From Shimia sp040370365 (lineage in GTDB: Bacteria; Pseudomonadota; Alphaproteobacteria; Rhodobacterales; Rhodobacteraceae), in assembly GCF_040370365.1 (NCBI RefSeq), contig NZ_BAABWQ010000004.1:372001-436000 (forward strand): DNA of 64,000 nucleotides, written 5' to 3'. Positions 1 to 8,562 of the stretch are shown one piece after another. The translations under genes and the position numbers were made by a program. The notes below the pieces were generated by a model, which was not told the DNA's origin, did no database searches, and worked only from the letters and a program-made list of their open reading frames with translations. Position 1 is the first letter of the stretch. Each line of letters begins with the position of its first letter.

Positions 1-315
1 TCGCCCGCTCCCAAAATTGCAATCATCTCCTCCCAAATGGGATCCAGCACAAAAATTGGCGGCGGAAGCTACATCTATCGCGCCTCTAAGGCGGCCGCTC
101 TCAATCTCGGGCTCAACTTGGCCGAAGACCTCAAACATATCGACATCGCTGTGGGTATCTATCACCCTGGCTGGGTGCAAACAGATATGGGCGGCACACA
201 GGCCGCACTCTCTGTCACCGACTCCGCCCAGGGTCTTGCAAACAGGTTTGAGGCATTGACCCTTGAAACGACAGGATGTTTTGAAAACTGGGACGGCACG
301 GCACACGCGATTTGA
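1..315 (+). CDS. SDR family oxidoreductase, C-factor-like (3' part only)
   Basis: This is the C-terminal part (about 104 residues) of a short-chain dehydrogenase/reductase; the start lies before the window. The open frame runs from base 1 to a TGA at 313-315. The Y-x3-K active-site pair is visible in YRASKAA, followed by the usual alanine-rich helix and a PGWVQTDMGG segment typical of the C-factor (CsgA-like) SDR branch, where the residues after PG close over the nicotinamide. The NAD(P)-binding Rossmann motif would be in the missing N-terminal half. The substrate cannot be told. About 200 bases separate it from lysC, so co-transcription is possible but not shown. Confidence 0.85.
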   Translation, partial: SPAPKIAIISSQMGSSTKIGGGSYIYRASKAAALNLGLNLAEDLKHIDIAVGIYHPGWVQTDMGGTQAALSVTDSAQGLANRFEALTLETTGCFENWDGTAHAI

Positions 316-519
316 TCCGCACCACGGCAAACTGCGGCCTCTTGTTTGCTCTGCGCTCGCGGCAACAGAAATCCACGTCGGAACTTGGTGCCCAGATACA
401 TATGTGGAGAGGTCACAGGCCTGCAAAAGACAGGCCTCAGTTGGCCTTTCGGCAATCCGCCTTGCCTCTTGGCCTATGAGCGCGTAAACCGCCTGCGACT
501 TAAGACCAAAGGACGCGCC

Positions 520-1758
520 ATGCCCGTACTTGTGATGAAATTCGGCGGCACCTCAGTGGCCAATCTGGACCGCATTCGCCGCGCCGCCAAACGTGTTGGC
601 GTCGAAGTGGCCAAGGGCTATGACGTCATTGTCATTGTCTCCGCCATGTCTGGGGAAACCAACAAACTGGTGGGGTATGTGGATGAAACCTCCCCGCTGT
701 ATGACGCACGTGAATACGACGCTGTTGTCAGCTCAGGCGAGAATGTCACCGCCGGCCTTATGGCATTGACCCTCCAAGAGATGGATGTTCCGGCACGCAG
801 CTGGCAAGGTTGGCAAGTGCCGCTTAAGACCACTTCTGCGCACAGTCAGGCCCGGATCGAAGAGATTCCGACCGACAACATCACCGCCAAGTTTGGCGAA
901 GGCATGCGTGTTGCGGTTGTGGCGGGTTTCCAAGGCATCTCTGAAGAGGGCCGCATCACCACACTGGGTCGGGGCGGCTCTGACACCACCGCAGTGGCCT
1001 TTGCTGCGGCCTTTGAGGCAGAACGTTGTGACATCTACACAGATGTGGACGGGGTCTACACCACCGACCCGCGTATCTGCCAAAAAGCACGCAAACTGGA
1101 CAAGATCGCCTTTGAAGAAATGCTGGAATTGGCCTCCCTTGGTGCCAAGGTCCTGCAAACCCGCTCCGTTGAGCTGGCGATGCGCAACAAAGTGCGCCTT
1201 CGGGTGCTGAGCTCTTTTGAAGAACAATCCGACGAGGCAGGCACTTTGGTCTGCGATGAGGAGGAAATCATGGAATCCAACGTCGTCTCCGGTGTCGCCT
1301 ATTCGCGCGACGAAGCCAAAATGACCCTGCAATCTGTGGCTGACCGCCCCGGCATCGCGTCGATCATCTTTGGCTGCCTGTCTGATGCTGGCGTCAACGT
1401 CGACATGATCGTGCAAAACATCTCTGAAGATGGCCGCACCGACATGACCTACTCCCTGCCCACCGATCAGGTGAAACGCGCAGATCAAGCTTTGGCAGAA
1501 TTGAAAGAAACCGGCGGTCTCAACTTTGCGGAACTCATTGTCGACGAAAACGTCGCAAAGGTGTCTGTGGTTGGCATTGGCATGCGCAGCCAGTCCGGAG
1601 TTGCCGCCAAAACGTTCAAAGTGCTGTCTGACGAAGGCATCAACATCAAAGTCATCACCACCTCTGAAATCAAAATCTCGGTGCTGATTGATCGCAAATA
1701 CATGGAGCTGGCTGTACAGGCCCTGCATGACGCGTTTGAGTTGGAAAAATCCAACTAA
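520..1758 (+). CDS. lysC: Aspartate kinase
   Basis: Phosphorylates L-aspartate, the first committed step toward lysine (diaminopimelate), threonine, methionine and isoleucine. The 412-residue product has the family's usual length. The N-terminal kinase domain opens with KFGGTS at residues 7-12 and carries TTLGRGGSDTTA further in; two C-terminal ACT domains (roughly residues 265-410) would bind feedback amino acids. The frame is open back to 346, but ATG 520 is chosen because MPVLVMKFGGTS is the normal beginning of the family, with a weak AAGGA-like site just upstream. An intrinsic terminator follows the stop. thrC of the same pathway lies about 18 kb away in this window. Confidence 0.97.
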   Translation: MPVLVMKFGGTSVANLDRIRRAAKRVGVEVAKGYDVIVIVSAMSGETNKLVGYVDETSPLYDAREYDAVVSSGENVTAGLMALTLQEMDVPARSWQGWQVPLKTTSAHSQARIEEIPTDNITAKFGEGMRVAVVAGFQGISEEGRITTLGRGGSDTTAVAFAAAFEAERCDIYTDVDGVYTTDPRICQKARKLDKIAFEEMLELASLGAKVLQTRSVELAMRNKVRLRVLSSFEEQSDEAGTLVCDEEEIMESNVVSGVAYSRDEAKMTLQSVADRPGIASIIFGCLSDAGVNVDMIVQNISEDGRTDMTYSLPTDQVKRADQALAELKETGGLNFAELIVDENVAKVSVVGIGMRSQSGVAAKTFKVLSDEGINIKVITTSEIKISVLIDRKYMELAVQALHDAFELEKSN

Positions 1759-1782
1759 GTCACGCCTCCGATTATCACAAGC

Positions 1783-1816
1783 AAGGCCGCGCACATCGCT
1801 GATCGCGGCCTTTTTT
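1783..1816 (+). terminator. Intrinsic terminator of lysC
   Basis: A perfect 9-bp stem (AAGGCCGCG at 1783-1791 with CGCGGCCTT at 1804-1812) closes a 12-base loop and runs directly into TTTTTT at 1811-1816. It lies 24 bases after the lysC stop and is oriented to end lysC transcription. Confidence 0.9.
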
Positions 1817-2153
1817 GTGTCCTGCGCGCCCCCAGACATTGCGAACTGGGCAGGCCACACGCCTGCCTGCACAATTCTCAAGCGTCGCGCCAGAATATTT
1901 TGCGCGTCTTTCTGCCTGAGCTGTACGCTCCAGTGTCGCAGCACAAATTTCTTGCTTCACCGCAGCATTCGGACAATCGCCTTTCGCTGTTAGGTCTACA
2001 GCGTGTTTTTCATGACAGGCCGCGCTCAATTCGCACGAAGTCGCTGCAATGCAGCGTAAATCTGACGCAGGAGAACCCCGATAAACCGTTTTGCTTTCAT
2101 GCAGCTTGTGGTCTATTCGGCGCAGGGAGCGACAACCGAGGATCAGATCGTTT
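1817..2153. other. Intergenic region between lysC and ptsP
   Basis: About 340 bases with no gene that can be supported; short frames crossing it have no family features. It must hold the ptsP promoter, because the lysC terminator precedes it, but no convincing -35/-10 pair was recognised by eye. Confidence 0.5.
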
Positions 2154-4397
2154 ATGGTGCAAGACACCCAAACCGAAAGCCGCAAACTTCTGGGACGGCT
2201 GAGAGATGCTTTGGCCGAAGACAGCGCCGGACAGGAACGGCTGGATAAGATCACCAACTTGATCGCCTCCTCTATGGGCACCGAAGTGTGCTCCATCTAT
2301 TTGTTTCGCGACGATGAAACGCTTGAACTCTGTGCCACGGAAGGTCTGAACGCAGAGGCTGTTCACCAAACCCGTATGCGGGTTGGCGAAGGACTGGTGG
2401 GTCGGGTCGCACGCGCCTCCAAAGTTGTGAATACCGATGACGCCCCATCGGCAAAAGGCTTCCGGTTCATGCCTGAAACCGGCGAGGAGATTTACTCCAG
2501 TTTCTGCGGTGTGCCGGTTCAACGTCTGGGCGACAATCTCGGCGTTCTGGTGGTACAGTCCAAAGAACGCCGGGTGTTTTCCCCCGATGAAGTCTACGCC
2601 CTTGAAGTGGTCGCGATGGTTCTGGCCGAGATGACCGAGCTTGGTGCGTTTGTTGGGGAAGGCGCCGCCATGAGTGCGCTTCACCAACAATCGGAGATGG
2701 TGCGTGGCACCTCCGGTCAGGAAGGCGCCTCCGAGGGACATGTTTGGCTGCACGAACCGCGCGTTGTGGTCACCAATCCCGTCGCAGACGACCCTGAGGC
2801 TGAGCTGCTGCGCCTGAACGCGGCTGTTGATGAGCTGCGTGTTGGTGTGGACAAAATGCTGGATGGCGCCGCACGCGGCGACAAAGAACAGCTGGACGTG
2901 CTGGAAGCGTATCGCATGTTTGCCAATTCCAAAGGGTGGATGCGGCGCATGGAAGAAGACATCTCGCGCGGGTTGTCCGCAGAGGCCGCTGTGGAAAAGG
3001 AACAATCCGCCGCACGTGCCCGCATGGAGCAAGTCACCGATCAGTACCTGCGTGAGCGGCTACATGATCTGGACGATCTGTCCAATCGGCTTTTGCGTAT
3101 TCTCACCGGGCAAGGCAGCGAAACCGGCTCTGAAATGCCCACCGACCCGATCCTGATCGCGCGCAACATCGGTCCTGGGGAGCTTTTGGAATACGGCCGC
3201 AAACTCAAAGGCGTTGTGCTTGAGGAAGGCTCTGTGGGCAGCCACGCCGCCATTGTGGCGCGCGCCTTGGCGATTCCTTTGGTGATCCACGCAGAAAAAA
3301 TAACAACCGAAGCGCTGAACGGGGATCATGTCATGGTGGACGGGGATCAGGGCATTGTGCACCTGCGTCCCGACGACACTGTGGTCACAGCGTTTCGGGA
3401 CAAGATCGCCATGGCCGCGCAGGCACAGGAACGCTATGCGTCGATCCGCGACAAAGAGGCCAAGAGCCGAGACGGTGACATTGTACATTTGTACATGAAC
3501 GCCGGGCTGATGGCGGATTTGCCTTCGCTGCCCACCTCTGGCGCCGAAGGCGTTGGTCTGTTCCGCACCGAACTGCAATTTCTGATCCGCAACCAAATGC
3601 CCAAACGCACCGAACTGGCGCAATTGTACGCCAAGGTGATGGACTCGGCGGCTGGCAAACGCGTGGTGTTTCGCACGCTGGATATCGGCTCTGACAAAGT
3701 GCTGCCTTACATGGCCCCTCAGGATGAGCCCAATCCGGCGCTTGGCTGGCGCGCAGTGCGTGTCGCGCTAGACAAACCCGGCGTTATGCGCATGCAGCTT
3801 CAGGCGCTGCTGCGCGCGGCCAATGGCCGCCCGTTGACAATCATGTTCCCTTTTGTCGCGCAGTATGAAGAATACACCGCCGCCCGCGCCGAGGTGGACA
3901 AAGCGATTGAACGCGAAATGATCCTTGGTCATCCCTTGCCGTCAGAGATCGAAGTGGGCGCTATGCTGGAAACCCCCAGCTTGGCGTTTGCGCCCAAGAA
4001 GTTCTATGAAGAGGTCGATTTCCTGTCGATTGGCGGCAATGATCTGAAACAGTTCTTCTTTGCTGCGGATCGCGAAAATGAGCGTGTGCGCCGGCGCTAT
4101 GACACCCTCAACGTCAGCTTCCTGACCTTTCTAGAAGGCATCGTGAACCGTTGTGTGGACACCAATACCCCTATAAGCTTCTGCGGCGAGGATGCTGGGC
4201 GTCCCATCGAAGCGGTGTGTCTGGCGGCCATGGGGCTTCGCAACCTCTCCATGCGTCCTGCCTCGATTGGGCCGGTGAAGAGCCTGATAAGACGCGTGGA
4301 CTTAAGTGAAGTAAAACAGGTGATCCACACCGCGCGTGAGCGCGGCGATCAGTCGGTGCGCCCGGCCGTGATGGAATACTTGCGCACCAGCGGATAG
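2154..4397 (+). CDS. ptsP: Phosphoenolpyruvate-protein phosphotransferase PtsP (enzyme I-Ntr)
   Basis: First phosphotransferase of the nitrogen PTS: it takes phosphate from phosphoenolpyruvate and passes it to NPr, feeding a regulatory relay rather than sugar uptake. The 747-residue product has an N-terminal GAF domain (about residues 20-165, sensor of glutamine or 2-oxoglutarate in studied homologues), an acidic linker, the enzyme-I NPr-binding domain, the swivelling domain with phospho-histidine H364 in GSVGSHAAIVARA, and the C-terminal PEP-binding barrel with the cysteine motif ISFCGEDAGRP. The frame is open to 2091, but ATG 2154 gives the normal family N terminus (MVQDTQTESRKLL). NPr and EIIA-Ntr genes are not in the window. 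Confidence 0.96.
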   Translation: MVQDTQTESRKLLGRLRDALAEDSAGQERLDKITNLIASSMGTEVCSIYLFRDDETLELCATEGLNAEAVHQTRMRVGEGLVGRVARASKVVNTDDAPSAKGFRFMPETGEEIYSSFCGVPVQRLGDNLGVLVVQSKERRVFSPDEVYALEVVAMVLAEMTELGAFVGEGAAMSALHQQSEMVRGTSGQEGASEGHVWLHEPRVVVTNPVADDPEAELLRLNAAVDELRVGVDKMLDGAARGDKEQLDVLEAYRMFANSKGWMRRMEEDISRGLSAEAAVEKEQSAARARMEQVTDQYLRERLHDLDDLSNRLLRILTGQGSETGSEMPTDPILIARNIGPGELLEYGRKLKGVVLEEGSVGSHAAIVARALAIPLVIHAEKITTEALNGDHVMVDGDQGIVHLRPDDTVVTAFRDKIAMAAQAQERYASIRDKEAKSRDGDIVHLYMNAGLMADLPSLPTSGAEGVGLFRTELQFLIRNQMPKRTELAQLYAKVMDSAAGKRVVFRTLDIGSDKVLPYMAPQDEPNPALGWRAVRVALDKPGVMRMQLQALLRAANGRPLTIMFPFVAQYEEYTAARAEVDKAIEREMILGHPLPSEIEVGAMLETPSLAFAPKKFYEEVDFLSIGGNDLKQFFFAADRENERVRRRYDTLNVSFLTFLEGIVNRCVDTNTPISFCGEDAGRPIEAVCLAAMGLRNLSMRPASIGPVKSLIRRVDLSEVKQVIHTARERGDQSVRPAVMEYLRTSG

Positions 4398-4439
4398 ACG
4401 CGGCGCAAAAAGCGCCCCGCCAGCCACATACAGGTCACG

Positions 4440-5201
4440 CTAAGAAAGTCGCCTGCGCATACCGTCTACCAGCACCTGTGGCGCCACATCTGCCTCCACC
4501 GCCAGCTGTCGCAGGCCAAAGTGCACATGCGCGATGTCTTGGTAATAGCTGGTGTAGGCGTAGTTTGTCGCGGCCCCTGCCGCCGCACCAATCACCGGCA
4601 CCATTTGGGCGGCGAGCTTCTGCCCCAGAACCGGGGCAAGGCGCGGCACAATCACATTGGTGATCCACTTGGTGCCACCGACAGCCAAACCCGCGCGCTG
4701 CTCCAACATCGCCAAGTCTGCACCGCGGTCTTCTTCAAATGGCCCATTGGCCGCCAGCACACGCACACAATCAAACCGCACGCTTTCATGACTGGGATCA
4801 AACCCATATTGCGCACCCACACCTTGAATGGCGCGCAGCAGCACGGTCACCGTGATCGGCAACTCTGCCAGCGAAGATGTCACACCGCCCACCCCACCTG
4901 CCGCGCCCAGCGCCGCCGTGATCGAGGCGTTGACCCAGTCCGGCTGATCCTTGATCACCCCCCGGCTGCCATCCGCCCATTTCACCGCCTGCATCAACGC
5001 CACTTCGGTCGCGCTGCCCAGTCCATCCTGCACGTCGTTTGGCAGACTCTTAAGCAACCCGCTGACCGGCATGCCCAGCACACCAAGCACCTTCATGCCC
5101 ACCCCACTGGCTCCGCTGTAGCGCTTGGCCAAAGCATCCAGTTCCGCATCCACATCAAATTCGCGCACCGGAACGTCCGGCAAAATCTCTGTTTGGGTCA
5201 T
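4440..5201 (-). CDS. EcsC family protein
   Basis: A 253-residue protein of the EcsC family, named after a Bacillus gene next to an ABC transporter; its biochemical role is not settled. The middle and C-terminal parts contain several glycine- and alanine-rich hydrophobic stretches (around residues 95-135 and 185-215), suggesting membrane association rather than a classical multi-span protein. No signal peptide is visible. It is convergent with ptsP, 42 bases away, and monocistronic. Alternative functions cannot be excluded; the family call rests on overall resemblance including the WVNASITAALGAAGG and GAAAGAATNYAYTSYY segments. Confidence 0.8.
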   Translation of the reverse strand: MTQTEILPDVPVREFDVDAELDALAKRYSGASGVGMKVLGVLGMPVSGLLKSLPNDVQDGLGSATEVALMQAVKWADGSRGVIKDQPDWVNASITAALGAAGGVGGVTSSLAELPITVTVLLRAIQGVGAQYGFDPSHESVRFDCVRVLAANGPFEEDRGADLAMLEQRAGLAVGGTKWITNVIVPRLAPVLGQKLAAQMVPVIGAAAGAATNYAYTSYYQDIAHVHFGLRQLAVEADVAPQVLVDGMRRRLS

Positions 5202-5582
5202 ATAAGTGAAGTAGGTACCGTGTCGCCCGGTTCAACCATTGGGGGCAGAAAGGCTTGGTGGCGTGCAAATATGGCTCTAAAAGAAAGGTCGCTCTGAAGG
5301 CAGGTTGAGCCCACTTTACCGATTTTCCGCAGTGCGGCTCATATCTATTGACATGAGAGAAACAAAAACCTTCAAAAGCCGCTTGGGGTCTGAATGATGT
5401 CTTTGGCGGCGAAAAATGAACCCTTCTTTGCCGTTCCGACAGAGAGGGTTTATGCAATGTCATACGTTTCGGAACGAGGAGGCGAAGAGCCAAATTGTAT
5501 TGGTTGCCCCGACTGATGACTTGCTGTCTAAATCGGCAAGTAAAACGAGCAGGATGAAAGACGTGGTAGAGTTTTTTGGGGC
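5202..5582 (+). promoter_or_regulatory. Long leader/promoter region upstream of pnuC with potential hairpins
   Basis: A 381-base stretch without a supported gene. It has a TTGACA hexamer at 5348-5353 with only a poor -10 partner downstream. Inverted repeats can pair GTTCCGA (5433-5439) with TCGGAAC (5469-5475), and CTTGC (5520-5524) with GCAAG (5536-5540). A 62-residue frame at 5416-5604 crosses it but has no family features and overlaps the start of pnuC. The stretch could be a regulatory leader for the NAD-salvage genes; it matches no riboswitch I can name. Confidence 0.4.
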
Positions 5583-6161
5583 ATGGTTGGCAGCCGCCCT
5601 GTAGAGTGGATAGCTGTCGTATGTGGAATACTGAACGTAAGCCTCATTATCCGACGTTCGATTTGGAACTACCCGTTTGGCTTTGCTGTGGTGACGCTGT
5701 ATTTTTTCATCTTCTGGGAATATCGGCTTTATAGTGACGCGCTGTTACAGGTCTATTTTTTCTTTGTTCAGTTCTACGGCCTCTATGTCTGGCTAAACGG
5801 ACGCGCGCACGACGGTCGTGTCATCGTGGCGCCTTTGGGAATTGGCATGTTCGCGTTGTATCTTGGGGCGACCGCCATTGTATGGTTGATCGTTGCGAGT
5901 CTGATGGCTGCCTATACCGATGCAGCGGCCCCTTACTGGGATGCGGCGGTGGCGGCCCTAAGCATAACTGCGCAGTTCCTCTTATCACGAAGATACTTGC
6001 AAAGCTGGTATTTGTGGATTGCTGTGGATGTCCTGGCGATTGGGCTTTTCTACACGCGCGGACTGGAGCCAACGGCGGCACTTTACCTCGTGTTCCTTGG
6101 CCTTGCTGTCACAGGATTGGTCCAGTGGCGTCGGGCCACGATGCAGCCTCTGACGACATGA
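5583..6161 (+). CDS. pnuC: PnuC family nicotinamide riboside/mononucleotide transporter
   Basis: Inner-membrane transporter that brings in nicotinamide riboside (or mononucleotide) for NAD salvage. The 192-residue product has about seven hydrophobic spans and the PnuC signature WNYPFGFA near residue 30 followed by YRLYSDALLQVYFF. The stop overlaps the nadR start in an ATGA arrangement, so the two are probably translationally coupled, and NadR would trap the imported riboside by phosphorylation. ATG 5583 is the only in-frame ATG close to the conserved region but has no clear ribosome-binding site; a better-placed ATG at 5554 is in another frame (see findings). Base composition looks slightly more AT-rich than the neighbours. 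Confidence 0.93.
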   Translation: MVGSRPVEWIAVVCGILNVSLIIRRSIWNYPFGFAVVTLYFFIFWEYRLYSDALLQVYFFFVQFYGLYVWLNGRAHDGRVIVAPLGIGMFALYLGATAIVWLIVASLMAAYTDAAAPYWDAAVAALSITAQFLLSRRYLQSWYLWIAVDVLAIGLFYTRGLEPTAALYLVFLGLAVTGLVQWRRATMQPLTT

Positions 6162-7147
6162 AAACACATGGCTTTCTACTGGGGAAGTTTATGCCGCCCC
6201 ATGCCGGCCATCTCTATTGCGCAGAGGTCGGGAAGGCTCGGTGTGATGTGATGACGGTGCTCGTATGTAGCCATAACGCAGAGCCAATCGATGGATACTT
6301 ACGAGCAAAGTGGATAAAGGAGTGCCTGTCGCGGCCGGGCTATCGCGTACTGCACATGCACCGCGATATTCCGCAGGCCCCCGAAGATCACCATAACTTT
6401 TGGCCTATCTGGCGCGCAGCAATCGCAGAATTCCACCCCGAGCCGATTGATTGGGTCTTCGGCTCGGAAGGCTACATCCACCGCCTCGCCCGGGAAGTAG
6501 GCGCGCGGCCCTTTCCAGTGGACCCGGAGCGACAGGTTATGCCGGTGTCGGCCACGGCAATCCGAGAGAATATGGAAAAGAATTGGAGCTATGTACCAGT
6601 TCCAGTGCGGAGCCATTACCAACGTCGCCTTGTTCTGCTAGGAGCAGAAAGCACCGGCAAGACAGTATTGTGCGAGGCTTTGGCCGCACGGCTCAAAGGT
6701 GTTCCGATCCCTGAATATGGGCGTGATTACGACGCCGTCTTCCGGCATGGGCAAGATTGGATTGCGGCAGACTTCGACGCGATCATGGCGGGTCACAAGG
6801 CGTTGGCCGATACGATGGCGGCACGAGGTGGACCAATCATGATCGAGGATACAGATGCCATACAAACTTTGGTTTGGGCCGAGGCGTTGTTAGGTAAGGT
6901 GCATAAGCCGCTCGTAGACCGTGCACGTGCTGCGATGGTCGGTAAAACCTACCTTCTGCTCGACCATGCAACGCCTTGGAAAGATGACGGAACACGATAT
7001 TTCTCCGATCCGACACGCCGAGCATGGTTCACCGACAGGCTGCGTTCATGGCTTGATGAGTTGGGGGCGGAGTGGAAATACATCAAGGGTGAGGATTGGG
7101 CCTGGCGTACGGCAGCGGCCAATGCCTGTCTTGATACGCTTGGCTAG
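6158..7147 (+). CDS. nadR: NadR-type NMN adenylyltransferase / ribosylnicotinamide kinase
   Basis: Bifunctional NAD-salvage enzyme: the C-terminal kinase phosphorylates nicotinamide riboside to NMN, and the N-terminal domain adenylylates NMN to NAD. The 329-residue protein begins directly with the nucleotidyltransferase motif GKFMPPHAGH and later has VSATAIREN (the ISxT-like motif, about residue 130). A P-loop GAESTGKT (about residue 158) marks the kinase domain. The N-terminal helix-turn-helix repressor domain of enterobacterial NadR is absent, so this protein is not expected to repress transcription. ATG 6158 overlaps the pnuC stop; the frame is open upstream but there it only shadows pnuC. 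Confidence 0.94.
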   Translation: MKTHGFLLGKFMPPHAGHLYCAEVGKARCDVMTVLVCSHNAEPIDGYLRAKWIKECLSRPGYRVLHMHRDIPQAPEDHHNFWPIWRAAIAEFHPEPIDWVFGSEGYIHRLAREVGARPFPVDPERQVMPVSATAIRENMEKNWSYVPVPVRSHYQRRLVLLGAESTGKTVLCEALAARLKGVPIPEYGRDYDAVFRHGQDWIAADFDAIMAGHKALADTMAARGGPIMIEDTDAIQTLVWAEALLGKVHKPLVDRARAAMVGKTYLLLDHATPWKDDGTRYFSDPTRRAWFTDRLRSWLDELGAEWKYIKGEDWAWRTAAANACLDTLG

Positions 7148-7282
7148 CCTCCCCAAAAACAACCGTTTGCTGAACGGTTCTTGGACAAACCAAATTTTGT
7201 GTTCGTACAGCGAAGGTTTGAATGGCCCCGCACTACGGAATTAGGTGCTTCGAGGTGTTTCTAGGATCGACCTTCCGACACC

Positions 7283-7822
7283 TCACGAAATGCTGCCAAC
7301 ATCCCCGGCAACACCCTCCCAAGCCCTCTCAACCAAGGCCCGTCCCAGAACGCGCTCTGGGTTCGTCGGGGGGGGCATCACCACATCGTGCAGCTTCTCA
7401 AACCCAAATCGCGCGTAATAGGGCGCATCGCCCACCAACATCACTCGCTTCCAGCCCAACGTCGCGGCGCGCTCTAAACTGTCCTCGATCAGCAGACCGC
7501 CCAAACCTTCTCCTTGATGTGTGGGGTGGACAGCCACCGGGCCCAGCAACAAGGCTTGCACCTGCCCAACCTTGACGGGCCAAAACCGGATGGCACCTGC
7601 CAGAATGCCATCTCTGTCGCGCGCCACAAGCGAGAGCCCAGTCACGGGATCAATACCATCTCGCAGTCGATAAGAACTCAAAGCTTCACGGCCAGGTGCA
7701 AAGCAGAGATCGTAAATCGCCTCCACTTCCCACCAGTCTTCGCCTGTTTCCACTGCAAGCGTAAACACCTGCGCGCCCCCATACCCGTCATTAGAATTTT
7801 GCGGTTCCCTCGCCCCTAACAT
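7283..7822 (-). CDS. GNAT family N-acetyltransferase, YhbS-like
   Basis: A 179-residue acetyl-CoA-dependent N-acetyltransferase. The acetyl-CoA loop is seen in VHPTHQGEGLGGLLIE, and the C-terminal part has the YhbS-like GDAPYYARFGFEK segment. The acceptor substrate is unknown. It ends 135 bases past the nadR stop, convergent with it, and its start is divergent from the flavin reductase gene, 40 bases away, so the two promoters must be compact. A second gene of the same branch lies at 50448-50987. Confidence 0.9.
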   Translation of the reverse strand: MLGAREPQNSNDGYGGAQVFTLAVETGEDWWEVEAIYDLCFAPGREALSSYRLRDGIDPVTGLSLVARDRDGILAGAIRFWPVKVGQVQALLLGPVAVHPTHQGEGLGGLLIEDSLERAATLGWKRVMLVGDAPYYARFGFEKLHDVVMPPPTNPERVLGRALVERAWEGVAGDVGSIS

Positions 7823-7862
7823 GGCGCTAGGACTGCCTGCAAACCAATAAGGATTGCCTGCG

Positions 7863-8468
7863 ATGTTCTATCAGCCCCAAGACGGCCACGGCCTGCCGCA
7901 CAACCCGTTCAAAGCCATTGTCAGCCCACGCCCCATCGCTTGGGTGTCGACACAAGATGCCAACGGTCACCGCAACCTCGCCCCCTATTCGTTTTTCAAT
8001 GCATTGGCCGACAATCCCCCACAGGTGATGTTTGCCTCCACCGGCAGCAAAGACGATCAGGCTGAGGGCAAAGACAGCCTCGCCAACATCCGCGCCACCG
8101 GCGTGTTCTGTGTGAACATCGTGGCCGAAGGGATGCGCGATGCGATGAATGTGTCTTCTGGCGGTCTGGCCAAGGAAGAAGACGAATTTGCCAAGGTAGG
8201 CCTTGAGGCCACGCAATGCGACACCATCGATTGCCCGCGCCTCATCGGTGCGCCAGCCTCGCTGGAATGTCGCATGACGCAGATCATTACGCTTCAAGGG
8301 GAAAACAACTTTATGACCATCGGCGAAGTCACAGGCATTCACCTGCGTGATGACTGTATTGTCGATGGCATCTTTGACGTCACCACCTACCGCCCCCTCA
8401 GCCGTTTGGGCTACAAAGACTACGCGGTGGTGGACAACACCTTCACCCTTGCCCGTCCGGGCACCTAA
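7863..8468 (+). CDS. Flavin reductase family protein (DIM6/NTAB type)
   Basis: A 201-residue FMN-binding split-barrel protein of the family that includes flavin reductases and the reductase components of two-component monooxygenases. PFKAIVSPRPIAWVST near the N terminus and LAPYSFFNALADNPP are typical of the FMN-binding loop. A TTG nine bases upstream is in frame, but ATG 7863 is preferred because AAGGA (7849-7853) sits nine bases before it. No partner monooxygenase is adjacent, so the physiological acceptor is not known. Confidence 0.9.
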   Translation: MFYQPQDGHGLPHNPFKAIVSPRPIAWVSTQDANGHRNLAPYSFFNALADNPPQVMFASTGSKDDQAEGKDSLANIRATGVFCVNIVAEGMRDAMNVSSGGLAKEEDEFAKVGLEATQCDTIDCPRLIGAPASLECRMTQIITLQGENNFMTIGEVTGIHLRDDCIVDGIFDVTTYRPLSRLGYKDYAVVDNTFTLARPGT

Positions 8469-8562
8469 GCTGATTGTCGGCGCAACGGCGCCAGATAGAA
8501 GATGGTCAATGGCACGTCAGGCAGCCTTCACCTCGGGCTGATACGGCCGCGCGTCAAGCGAC

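Noticed and set aside
733..1944. 403-residue minus-strand open frame opposite lysC
   Set aside because: lysC on the plus strand is unmistakable; the antisense frame shows no motif and has histidine/cysteine-rich shadow composition.
5416..5604. 62-residue frame before pnuC
   Set aside because: No family features and it overlaps the pnuC start. Only its internal ATG at 5554 is kept as a separate observation.
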